Positions 31,320 through 39,318 of a stretch of DNA of 64,000 bases are shown here, one piece after another. The position numbers and the translations under genes were made by a program. The stretch spans positions 1-64,000 of the forward strand of contig CABYSJ010000002.1 of the NCBI GenBank assembly GCA_902521615.1. Direction: 5' to 3'. The notes below the pieces were generated by a model. It was not told the origin of the DNA and did no database searches. It was given only the letters and a program-made list of their open reading frames with translations. Source of the DNA: an uncultured Pelagibacteraceae bacterium (GTDB lineage: Bacteria; Pseudomonadota; Alphaproteobacteria; Pelagibacterales; Pelagibacteraceae). Position 1 is the stretch's first letter. Each line of letters begins with the position of its first letter.

Positions 31320-32126
31320 TTAATTTTTATTTATTTTAACTAGAGCCATTTTAATCACATCTGTCCAGCCCTGAGGTGATGGCTTGTTAGTTGCAATCAA
31401 ATTATTTATAGGAATTTCATCTAAAGTGAATTCATCATTAAATACCAAGCAGGGATAATCACTTATTTTAAGCATTTCTAGGTCATTATAATTATCCCCC
31501 ACAGCTATTGTTTTTACATTTTTATGATATTTTTTATAGAATCTAACAAATACTTGAAGAGCTTTAGCTTTGTTTGTTCTGTCTGTTAAATTAATCACTC
31601 TTCCACCTTCTTGTAAGAAAAGACCTTCTGTTCTTATAATTTTCGATAATTGATTTTTTTCAGTTTTGGTTCCGTTAAATATAAATGGAATTGTGTATTT
31701 ACGATTTAAAGCTAAATTCAATTTTTCATCATCTAAACCAAAAATTAAGCTTTGCCTTTTCTTTTCCATACTAGAGACCCACATGCATTTATTTTGTAAA
31801 TTTATTGGAACAATTTTTTTAAAAATATTTAAAAGATTATCTTTTTCTCGACTTAGAATTAATTCCTTTGGTAAATCTGAATTTAATAAGTTCAAACCAT
31901 TTATTGCTGCTCCATTTTCTGAAATAAAAGGCAAATTTGAACCTAACTCGTAATTAAATTCTAAAATTTCTTTCTCCGTTTTGCTAGTGTTAGGTATAAT
32001 ATAAATACCTTTAGAGATTATTTCTCTCAAATAATTTTTTATTTCATCAAATTTGAATGTATCTCGATGAAGAAGTGAACCATCAAGGTCAGTAAATATT
32101 AAAACTTTGAATATTCTTTCCATCAA
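31320..32126 (-). CDS. Mannosyl-/glucosyl-3-phosphoglycerate phosphatase-like HAD hydrolase
   Basis: FTDLDGSLLHRDTF, NTSKTEKEILEFNYELG, FISENGAAI, AVGDNYNDLEML. Confidence 0.82.
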   Translation of the reverse strand: MMERIFKVLIFTDLDGSLLHRDTFKFDEIKNYLREIISKGIYIIPNTSKTEKEILEFNYELGSNLPFISENGAAINGLNLLNSDLPKELILSREKDNLLNIFKKIVPINLQNKCMWVSSMEKKRQSLIFGLDDEKLNLALNRKYTIPFIFNGTKTEKNQLSKIIRTEGLFLQEGGRVINLTDRTNKAKALQVFVRFYKKYHKNVKTIAVGDNYNDLEMLKISDYPCLVFNDEFTLDEIPINNLIATNKPSPQGWTDVIKMALVKINKN

Positions 32127-32205
32127 TTAATATTTATAAAAATATTCAAAAATAACAATTTTACATATTAAGCTTGTTGAAATATAAATAATAGCATAAA
32201 TACTC

Positions 32206-32264
32206 ATGAAATTCATTAATGCCCTCGTGGTGAAATTGGTAGACACAAAGGACTTAAAATCCTT
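32206..32264 (+). repeat. Right 59-bp direct repeat, includes the 5' half of intact tRNA-Leu
   Basis: One mismatch (A30041 vs T32217) to 30030-30088. Confidence 0.95.
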
Positions 32265-32306
32265 GCCGCTTGCGGAGTGCCAGTTCGAGTCTGGCCGAGG
32301 GCACCA
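32221..32306 (+). tRNA. tRNA-Leu(UAA)
   Basis: gccctcg...cgagggc acceptor stem, anticodon loop cTTAAAa, variable arm, GTTCGAGTC T-loop, encoded CCA. Confidence 0.96.
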
Positions 32307-32310
32307 CTAA

Positions 32311-33081
32311 ATGAGTAAACTTCATATTATTTCAGATAAAAATAAAAAATCTTCAAAGATTAAAAATTTATTAATAAAAAAAATTAAGTCTAATAATTTT
32401 AAAAAAGAAAATCTGATTATTGTAATTGGTGGTGATGGTTTCATGCTTCAAACCCTTAAAAAGAATAAAAATTCTAACAAACATTTTTATGGGATTAATT
32501 CTGGAAATTATGGATTTCTTATGAATAAATTTTCATCTAAAGATATTATTAAAAATTTATCGAAAGCAAACTTGGTTACAATTTCTCCTCTAGAAATGGT
32601 AGTTAAAACTAGAAATAATCAAATTAGAAGATCTATAGCAATTAATGAAGTGTCTGTTCTTAGACAAAGTAGACAAGCGGCCTCGTTATCTATTAAACAA
32701 GGCTCAAGACAAGTGATTAAGAATTTAGTTTCAGACGGAGTATTAGTATCAACACCTGCAGGAAGCACAGCTTATAATCTTTCAGTACATGGACCTATCT
32801 TAAGCCTTCATTCAAAAAAATTATCAATATCACCAATAAGTGCATTTCGACCAAGAAGATGGAAGGGTAAAATTGTTAACGATAAAACAAAAATAGTTAT
32901 AAACAACTTAAACCCAATTAAGAGACCTATTAGTGCTGTTGCAGATAATTTAGAAGTAAGAAATGCTAAATCAATTACAGTAAAAACTAACAATAAAATA
33001 AAGTTTAATCTTCTTTATGATAAAAATAGAAGTCTACAAAAAAAAATTAAACTTGAACAAATAAGAAGAGAAACTAGTTAG
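32311..33081 (+). CDS. nadK: NAD kinase
   Basis: VIGGDGFMLQTLKK, NSGNYGFLMN, DGVLVSTPAGSTAYNLSVHGPI. Confidence 0.94.
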   Translation: MSKLHIISDKNKKSSKIKNLLIKKIKSNNFKKENLIIVIGGDGFMLQTLKKNKNSNKHFYGINSGNYGFLMNKFSSKDIIKNLSKANLVTISPLEMVVKTRNNQIRRSIAINEVSVLRQSRQAASLSIKQGSRQVIKNLVSDGVLVSTPAGSTAYNLSVHGPILSLHSKKLSISPISAFRPRRWKGKIVNDKTKIVINNLNPIKRPISAVADNLEVRNAKSITVKTNNKIKFNLLYDKNRSLQKKIKLEQIRRETS

Positions 33082-33084
33082 ATA

Positions 33085-33222
33085 ATGAAAAAACTTAATC
33101 CAGTGATGCTAGTAGTAATTATATTAGTTGGGGGTTTTTGTGCTTTTAAAATTATGTCTTTTCTTGGTTGTTATGTTCGAATTGAAGATGTTGATGAGTG
33201 TTGGAAATTAACAGCCTGGTGA
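33085..33222 (+). CDS. Small single-TM protein (45 aa), hypothetical
   Basis: ATG-initiated ORF immediately after nadK: MKKLNPVMLVVIILVGGFCAFKIMSFLGCYVRIEDVDECWKLTAW*. Confidence 0.5.
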   Translation: MKKLNPVMLVVIILVGGFCAFKIMSFLGCYVRIEDVDECWKLTAW

Positions 33223-33239
33223 AATTTAGTTTCGCGACT

Positions 33240-33258
33240 TATTGGTTACAAATCAATT
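33240..33258 (+). repeat. Partial copy of tRNA-Thr(UGU) anticodon arm (candidate att half-site)
   Basis: tattgGttacaaatcaatt vs tattgAttacaaatcaatt at 34035-34053, same orientation (18/19). Confidence 0.6.
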
Positions 33259-33313
33259 ACCTAAGTTTAAATAATCCATTTTTTGCAAGATAAATTTAAA
33301 AATTTTTAAAAGT

Positions 33314-33335
33314 TGGCAACAATCTGGTAACAATG
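33314..33335 (+). repeat. Tandem 11-bp repeats upstream of prepilin gene
   Basis: TGGCAACAATC / TGGTAACAATG head-to-tail. Confidence 0.75.
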
Positions 33336-33348
33336 TTAGTGTTTTTAA

Positions 33349-33843
33349 ATGAAACGAAATGGTTTCACGCTTATAGAACTCTTAGTCGTTGTAGCAATCA
33401 TTGGCATTCTAGCTGCAGTAGGAGTTGTCGCTTATGGTGGGTATACGAGTAGTGCCAAAGTAACTGTAACAAAATCTAATCACGCAAATGTTGCTAAAAT
33501 TATTCAAGCAGAAATTATGAGATGTAGCTTAGGTGAGGATCCAAGATTGTCAAAAGGTATTAATCTTACATGCAATGAAATTAGAGTTAAAGCAATATCA
33601 GATCCTTGGTATTTAGCAACAAAGTTCGCTCAGCATTTTTCAATTATACACAATAATACAGGAGAATGGAAAAATGTATTTGACGATGGAGCAGGAGTGC
33701 AACCTACAAAGAATACACAGTGTAATCTTAATACTTTTGGTCAATCAAGTATCGCAGGGAGGCAAAATAAAATAATTGTTATTACTAGATATGGAACAGG
33801 AAATAGTGATTGTCTCAGTACAGATGTATCTACTGAGTTTTAA
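33349..33843 (+). CDS. Type IV pilin-like prepilin
   Basis: KRNG^FTLIELLVVVAIIGILAAVGVVAYGGY prepilin peptidase site plus hydrophobic helix. Confidence 0.93.
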   Translation: MKRNGFTLIELLVVVAIIGILAAVGVVAYGGYTSSAKVTVTKSNHANVAKIIQAEIMRCSLGEDPRLSKGINLTCNEIRVKAISDPWYLATKFAQHFSIIHNNTGEWKNVFDDGAGVQPTKNTQCNLNTFGQSSIAGRQNKIIVITRYGTGNSDCLSTDVSTEF

Positions 33844-33917
33844 ATTCAAAAACTTTTAGGGATTGTGGTTATGTTCTGAAATAAAATTTAAACAATTATT
33901 TAATTTGACTACAAAAG

Positions 33918-33948
33918 TGGTAGCACCATGGTAACACTTATTGCTACC
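33918..33948 (+). repeat. Tandem plus inverted TGGYARCA motifs downstream of prepilin gene
   Basis: TGGTAGCACCA / TGGTAACACTT at 11-bp spacing, then TTGCTACCA (inverted copy, overlapping end). Confidence 0.75.
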
Positions 33949-34002
33949 AAATTACTTATCTTAAATTTTGAAAAAATAATAAGTGTTGATTTAGTTGAGT
34001 GA

Positions 34003-34078
34003 TGGTGCCCCCGCACGGATTCGAACCGCGGACCTATTGATTACAAATCAATTGCTCTACCAGCTGAGCTACAAGGGC
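34003..34078 (-). tRNA. tRNA-Thr(UGU)
   Basis: Minus strand GCCCTTGTAGCTCAGCTGGTAGAGCAATTGATTTGTAATCAATAGGTCCGCGGTTCGAATCCGTGCGGGGGCACCA; anticodon TGT. Confidence 0.96.
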
Positions 34079-34111
34079 ATGCGCAATAATTATTAACTAT
34101 TTCTTAAATAA

Positions 34112-34855
34112 TCAACTCTTTTTTTTTATATAACTTAGGTGATGAAACACAATTGCAGCACTATTTGAGATATTTAAACTTTCAATGTCTTCATTCATAT
34201 TAATTTTTACAAAAAAATCTGCATATTTACCTGTATGTTGTCTCATGCCAAATCCTTCAGATCCAAATAGAAGAATATTATTTCCTTCCCATTTGATATC
34301 AGTGAAATCTTTTTGACCTTTTGCATCAAATCCGTAAACCCAGAAATTTTTTTCTCTTAAATTTTTAAGTGTTGAATTAATGTTAGAGACTTGAAATATA
34401 TTCATATGTTCCATGCATCCACTAGCTGATTTATACATTAATTTACTATCGCGTGGAAAATGTCTTTCTTTGATTATCAATCCATCAATATCAAATGATG
34501 CAGCACTTCTGATTAGTGAACCAATATTTCTTGGATCAGTAACTTCGTCGAGACAAATAAATGTTAAATTATTTTTATCTTTTATAAACTGTTTTAGGTC
34601 TGGTTGATCTAGATGTTCAATTTCAGCAACATAACCATTATGCATTAATTGTTCTTTAGAAGTATATTTGTCTAATTCTTTTTTAGATTTAAAATAAACT
34701 TTGACATCCTCTAAAATGTTTTTATTAGGGTTTTTTCTATGAATATTTTTTTTAGATTCTTCTGTTAAAAAGACCCTTAAAACTTTTCTTTTTGGGTTTC
34801 TTAAAGCTTCAATTACCGCATGTTGGCCAACAATGAAAAAAGATGATTTATTCAT
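34112..34855 (-). CDS. rlmB: 23S rRNA (guanosine-2'-O)-methyltransferase RlmB-like (SpoU/TrmH)
   Basis: GQHAVIEALRNPKRKV, LDEVTDPRNIGSLIRSAASF, LFGSEGFGMR, LNISNSAAIVFHHL. Confidence 0.9.
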   Translation of the reverse strand: MNKSSFFIVGQHAVIEALRNPKRKVLRVFLTEESKKNIHRKNPNKNILEDVKVYFKSKKELDKYTSKEQLMHNGYVAEIEHLDQPDLKQFIKDKNNLTFICLDEVTDPRNIGSLIRSAASFDIDGLIIKERHFPRDSKLMYKSASGCMEHMNIFQVSNINSTLKNLREKNFWVYGFDAKGQKDFTDIKWEGNNILLFGSEGFGMRQHTGKYADFFVKINMNEDIESLNISNSAAIVFHHLSYIKKKS

Positions 34856-34909
34856 AAATTATTAAGTGTTTTACACGTTTTTTTTAATATTTACTTATTA
34901 AATCACGTG

Positions 34910-34937
34910 TTGCATTTGCATAAATAAAATATATAAA
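34910..34937 (+). promoter_or_regulatory. Candidate sigma70 promoter upstream of tRNA-Tyr/Gly-tuf
   Basis: TTGCAT, 16-nt spacer, TATAAA (34932-34937). Confidence 0.5.
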
Positions 34938-34984
34938 ACGCATGTTATTTGAAGCTTTATTGAACAAGGGGACACTTCCCCAAA

Positions 34985-35070
34985 GGAGGGGTTCCAGAGC
35001 GGTCAAATGGGGCGGGCTGTAAACCCGTTGACTTCGGTCTTCGAAAGTTCGAATCTTTCCCCCTCCACCA
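34985..35070 (+). tRNA. tRNA-Tyr(GUA)
   Basis: ggagggg...ccctccacca, anticodon loop ctGTAaa, long variable arm, CCA encoded. Confidence 0.96.
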
Positions 35071-35114
35071 TTTAATAAAATTTAGATAACATGGAGTGTT
35101 ACTCTTGGGGTTGT

Positions 35115-35188
35115 GCGGGTGTAGTTCAATGGTAGAACGCTAGCCTTCCAAGCTGGATGTAAGGGTTCGATTCCCTTTACCCGCTCCA
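35115..35188 (+). tRNA. tRNA-Gly(UCC)
   Basis: gcgggtg...acccgctcca, anticodon TCC. Confidence 0.96.
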
Positions 35189-35237
35189 AGAAATTAAAAT
35201 TAGAAGAAACAAAAAATAAAACTGAGGTAAAAACGTA

Positions 35238-36428
35238 ATGTCAAAAGAAAAATTTGTAAGAAATAAACCCCACTGTAACATTGGGACTATTGGTCATGTC
35301 GACCATGGTAAAACAACTCTTACTGCCGCAATTACAAATGTATTAGCACAAGCGGGCGGCGGAACAGCTGTTGCTTATGATCAAATTGATAAAGCACCTG
35401 AAGAAAAAGAGAGAGGTATAACAATTTCAACAGCACACGTAGAGTATGAAACTGAAAAAAGACACTATGCACACGTAGATTGTCCTGGACACGCTGACTA
35501 TGTTAAAAACATGATTACTGGTGCTGCACAAATGGATGGTGCAATCTTAGTTGTTAACGCAGCTGATGGTCCAATGCCACAAACAAGAGAACACATTCTT
35601 TTAGGAAGACAAGTTGGTATTCCTGCAATTGTTGTTTACTTAAATAAAGTAGATCAAGTTGATGATAAAGAAATGATTGAACTTGTTGAAGAAGAAATTA
35701 GAGAGCTTTTAACTTCATACAAATACCCAGGTGATAAAACACCAATCGTAAAAGGTTCAGCTTTAGCAGCAGTTGAAGGAAGAGATGATGAAATTGGAAA
35801 AAATTCAATTTTAGAATTAATGAAAGCTGTTGATGAACACATTCCGCAACCAGCTAGAGAAGTTGATAAACCTTTCTTGATGCCAGTTGAGGACGTATTT
35901 TCAATTTCTGGAAGAGGAACAGTTGCAACTGGAAGAGTTGAGTCAGGTGTAATTAAGACTGGTGAGGAAGTTGAAATAGTTGGAATTAGAGAAACTAAAA
36001 AATCCGTTTGTACTGGAGTTGAAATGTTTAGAAAACTTTTAGATTCTGGTGAAGCTGGTGATAACGTTGGAATTTTATTGAGAGGTATTGAAAGAACTGA
36101 TATCGAAAGAGGTCAAGTTCTTTGTAAGCCTGGTTCAATTACTCCTCATACTAAATTTGAAGCTCAAGCGTATGTACTTAAAAAAGATGAAGGTGGTAGA
36201 CATACTCCATTCTTTACTAAATACAGACCACAGTTTTATTTTAGAACAACAGACGTTACAGGTGAGGTAGAATTACCAGCTGGTACAGAAATGGTTATGC
36301 CAGGTGATGATGCTAAATTTACTGTTAAACTAATTACACCAATTGCAATGGCAGAGAAATTAAACTTTGCAATTAGAGAAGGTGGAAGAACTGTTGGAGC
36401 AGGAGTAGTAACTAAAATTATAGAGTAA
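35238..36428 (+). CDS. tuf: Elongation factor Tu
   Basis: [35 protein letters not shown]-terminal [14 protein letters not shown]. Confidence 0.99.
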   Translation: MSKEKFVRNKPHCNIGTIGHVDHGKTTLTAAITNVLAQAGGGTAVAYDQIDKAPEEKERGITISTAHVEYETEKRHYAHVDCPGHADYVKNMITGAAQMDGAILVVNAADGPMPQTREHILLGRQVGIPAIVVYLNKVDQVDDKEMIELVEEEIRELLTSYKYPGDKTPIVKGSALAAVEGRDDEIGKNSILELMKAVDEHIPQPAREVDKPFLMPVEDVFSISGRGTVATGRVESGVIKTGEEVEIVGIRETKKSVCTGVEMFRKLLDSGEAGDNVGILLRGIERTDIERGQVLCKPGSITPHTKFEAQAYVLKKDEGGRHTPFFTKYRPQFYFRTTDVTGEVELPAGTEMVMPGDDAKFTVKLITPIAMAEKLNFAIREGGRTVGAGVVTKIIE

Positions 36429-36438
36429 CTCTATAAAT

Positions 36439-36514
36439 AGGAGTGTAGCTCAATTGGTAGAGCGCCGGTCTCCAAAACCGGAGGCTGAGGGTTCGAGTCC
36501 CTCCGCTCCTGCCA
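36439..36514 (+). tRNA. tRNA-Trp(CCA)
   Basis: aggagtg...cgctcctgcca, anticodon loop ctCCAaa. Confidence 0.97.
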
Positions 36515-36531
36515 ACTTGAGCTTATAAATT

Positions 36532-36723
36532 ATGAGAAACCCGATTAAATTTATACAAGAAGTCAAACAAGAGGCTTTCAAAGTTACTTGGCCAACATGG
36601 AAAGAGACATTACAAGGTGCTTTAATGGTTTTTATTATGGCAGTTGTTATGTCTTTATTTTTTCTTCTTTTAGATCAGGTTTTAAAATTTTTCTTAGAAC
36701 TTTTACTTAAAGTGAGTATTTAA
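36532..36723 (+). CDS. secE: Preprotein translocase SecE
   Basis: FIQEVKQEAFKVTWPTWKETLQ; between tRNA-Trp and nusG. Confidence 0.95.
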   Translation: MRNPIKFIQEVKQEAFKVTWPTWKETLQGALMVFIMAVVMSLFFLLLDQVLKFFLELLLKVSI

Positions 36724-37253
36724 TGAAAAATTGGTACATTGTTCAATCACATTCTAGTTTTGAGAATAAAGTTGCCTCATTAATTAAAGAGGAGGCAGAT
36801 AAAGCTAAAATTGCTGATAAGTTTGAAGAAATTATTGTACCTACTCATGATGTTACTGAGGTCAAGAGAGGTAAAAGAATTCAAAGAAAGAAAAAATACT
36901 TTCCTGGTTATGTACTAATTAAGAGTGAGATGGATAACAATATTTATCACATGATAAAGAGCATAAAGAGGGTAAGTGGTTTCTTGGGCACAAAAGGTAC
37001 TCCTGTTCCAGTTTCAGACAAAGAAGTAGAGAAAATTTTAGGTCAGATCAAAGATGGTGTTGCTCAGCCTAAATCTGGCGTAGATTACAGTGTTGGTGAA
37101 AAAGTTCAGGTTGTAGACGGTCCATTTGCTTCATTTACTGGAATGATTGAAGAAATAGATGAAGAAAAAGCTAGACTTAAGGTGTCAGTTTCTATATTTG
37201 GTCGTCCTACACCAGTAGATTTAGAATATAATCAGGTTGAGAAGGTAAGTTAA
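36723..37253 (+). CDS. nusG: Transcription termination/antitermination protein NusG
   Basis: [42 protein letters not shown] motif. Confidence 0.97.
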   Translation: MKNWYIVQSHSSFENKVASLIKEEADKAKIADKFEEIIVPTHDVTEVKRGKRIQRKKKYFPGYVLIKSEMDNNIYHMIKSIKRVSGFLGTKGTPVPVSDKEVEKILGQIKDGVAQPKSGVDYSVGEKVQVVDGPFASFTGMIEEIDEEKARLKVSVSIFGRPTPVDLEYNQVEKVS

Positions 37254-37678
37254 TGGCAAAAGAAATAAGTGGATTTATAAAACTACAAATCAAAGGTGGT
37301 CAAGCTAATCCAGCTCCCCCAGTTGGCCCTGCATTAGGTCAACGTGGTGTAAATATTATGGAGTTTTGTAAAGCTTTTAACGACAAAACTAAATCAATGG
37401 CAGGAAAACCTGTTCCAGTTGAAATTACAGTCTATAAAGATAAAAAATTTGATTTTAAAATTAAATCACCGCCAGCATCTTTTTATATAAAAGAAGCGGT
37501 AAAACTTAAAGGTGGTTCAAAAGAACCTGGAAGGAACATTGTTGCTTCAATTTCTAAAAAACAACTTGAGAGTATAGCTAAAGAAAAAATGAATGATTTA
37601 AATGCTCATGATATTGAAGAAGCTATAAAAATTATTGCAGGATCAGCAAGATCAATGGGTATTGAGGTAAAAGAATAA
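37253..37678 (+). CDS. rplK: 50S ribosomal protein L11
   Basis: [32 protein letters not shown]. Confidence 0.98.
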   Translation: MAKEISGFIKLQIKGGQANPAPPVGPALGQRGVNIMEFCKAFNDKTKSMAGKPVPVEITVYKDKKFDFKIKSPPASFYIKEAVKLKGGSKEPGRNIVASISKKQLESIAKEKMNDLNAHDIEEAIKIIAGSARSMGIEVKE

Positions 37679-38367
37679 TGGCATCAAAAAGATACAAAAA
37701 ATTACCTGAAAATACAAAAGACTTGAGTGCCGAATCTATCGAAAAATTATTACCTCAAATTAAAAAAAACTGTACAACTAAATTTGACGAGTCTTTAGAT
37801 TTAAGTTTTCAAATAAACAACAAACAAAAAAAGAGTGAAATAAACATCAGAACAGTAGTTAATTTACCTGGCGGAACAGGTAAGAAAGTTAAAGTTGCTG
37901 TAGTATGTGAAGATAATAAAGCACAAGATGCAAAAGATGCTGGTGCAGATATTGTGGGTGGTGATGAATTTGTTGAGAGCATTAAAGGTGGAGAATTAAA
38001 CTTTGAAAAATTAATTTGTACACCTGGAATGATGATTAAACTTTCTAAATTAGGGAAAGTCTTAGGACCAAAAGGTTTAATGCCTAATCCTAAGCTAGGT
38101 TCAGTTTCTGAAAATATTAAAGAAGCTGTAACTAATGCTAAATCTGGTCAAGTAGAAATCAGAAATGATAAAGACGGAAATATTGGAGTTAGTATTGGTA
38201 AAAAATCTTTTAGTGATGATCAATTACTTAAAAACTACAATGCAATTTTAGATGCTTTAGAAAAAGAAAAATCAAATAACACTTTAAAAGGTGATTTAAT
38301 TAGAAGTGTATTTGCTACGTCAACAATGGGTGTTTCATATAAAGTTAAATTAGGGAAATCGATATAG
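37678..38367 (+). CDS. rplA: 50S ribosomal protein L1
   Basis: LGKVLGPKGLMPNPKLGSV. Confidence 0.97.
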   Translation: MASKRYKKLPENTKDLSAESIEKLLPQIKKNCTTKFDESLDLSFQINNKQKKSEINIRTVVNLPGGTGKKVKVAVVCEDNKAQDAKDAGADIVGGDEFVESIKGGELNFEKLICTPGMMIKLSKLGKVLGPKGLMPNPKLGSVSENIKEAVTNAKSGQVEIRNDKDGNIGVSIGKKSFSDDQLLKNYNAILDALEKEKSNNTLKGDLIRSVFATSTMGVSYKVKLGKSI

Positions 38368-38369
38368 TT

Positions 38370-38891
38370 ATGATGAACAAAGAACAAAAGAAAAATTATA
38401 TTGAAGAAATGACTAGTAAGTTTGAAAACAGCAAGGCTGTAATGGTTACCCATTATCAAGGTTTAACAATGACACAATTGGATGAATTGAGAGCTAAAAT
38501 GAGAGAACATGGAATCATTTTTAAAATAACAAAAAATAGAATTACAAAATTAGCTTTAGAAAAAACAAAGTGTAAAGATTTATCAAATTTATTTACTGGC
38601 CCTACCGCAGTTGCATTTGGAGAGGATGCCATAATGTCTGCAAGGATTCTTTCAAAATTTGCAAAAGATAACGAAAACTTAAAATTAATTGGTGGAATCA
38701 TGGATAACGAGGTCTTAGATCAGGCCGGTGTCCAAAATGTAGCTAGTTTACCTACATTGGATGAAGCAAGAGCCAATATTGTGGGGATTTTGAACGCTTC
38801 TGCATCTAAATTAATCAGTATTTTGCTTGCACATTCAGAAAAAATGAGTAGTTTGACGGCAGAAAATTCTGAAACACAACCCAAAGAGTAA
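38370..38891 (+). CDS. rplJ: 50S ribosomal protein L10
   Basis: Position and sequence ([33 protein letters not shown]). Confidence 0.96.
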   Translation: MMNKEQKKNYIEEMTSKFENSKAVMVTHYQGLTMTQLDELRAKMREHGIIFKITKNRITKLALEKTKCKDLSNLFTGPTAVAFGEDAIMSARILSKFAKDNENLKLIGGIMDNEVLDQAGVQNVASLPTLDEARANIVGILNASASKLISILLAHSEKMSSLTAENSETQPKE

Positions 38892-38896
38892 TACAT

Positions 38897-39262
38897 ATGC
38901 CTGACCTAAATAAAATTATTGAAGACTTATCAAGTTTGACTGTCGCAGAGGCGGCTGAACTTTCAAAACAATTAGAAGAAAAATGGGGTGTAACTCCAAT
39001 GGCAGCAGCAGCTCCAGCAGCAGCAGGTGGTGCAGCTCCAGCAGAAGATAAAGATGATTTCACAATCATGCTAGTATCTGCAGGTGATAAAAAAATTAAT
39101 GTTATCAAAGAAGTAAGAGCAGCTACCTCATTAGGTTTAAAAGAAGCTAAAGATCTTGTAGAAGGAGCACCAAAAGAAGTTAAATCTGGTGTAAATAAAA
39201 AAGACGCTGAAGAGATCAAAGCTAAGTTAGAAGCTGCTGGCGCTAAAGTAGAACTTAAATAA
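38897..39262 (+). CDS. rplL: 50S ribosomal protein L7/L12
   Basis: Ala-rich hinge; [31 protein letters not shown]. Confidence 0.98.
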   Translation: MPDLNKIIEDLSSLTVAEAAELSKQLEEKWGVTPMAAAAPAAAGGAAPAEDKDDFTIMLVSAGDKKINVIKEVRAATSLGLKEAKDLVEGAPKEVKSGVNKKDAEEIKAKLEAAGAKVELK

Positions 39263-39281
39263 ATTAAATAGAAAGAATTCG

Positions 39282-39307
39282 AATACTGATTATTTTTAAT
39301 CAGTATT
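39282..39307 (+). promoter_or_regulatory. Perfect 11-bp hairpin in rplL-rpoB intergenic (attenuator or RNA-processing site)
   Basis: aatactgatta-tttt-taatcagtatt; no following T-tract. Confidence 0.65.
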
Positions 39308-39318
39308 TATAAACTTAA

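Noticed and set aside
31666-31953. 95-aa plus-strand ORF inside the island phosphatase
   Set aside because: Antisense to a clear HAD phosphatase; composition typical of shadow ORFs.
39000-39050. GCAGCAGCAGCT/CCAGCAGCAGCAGG microsatellite-like repeat
   Set aside because: Encodes the normal Ala-rich hinge of L7/L12.
38815-39219. 134-aa minus-strand ORF opposite rplJ/rplL
   Set aside because: Mirror of the Ala-rich L7/L12 coding strand; low-complexity [12 protein letters not shown] stretch is an antisense artefact.
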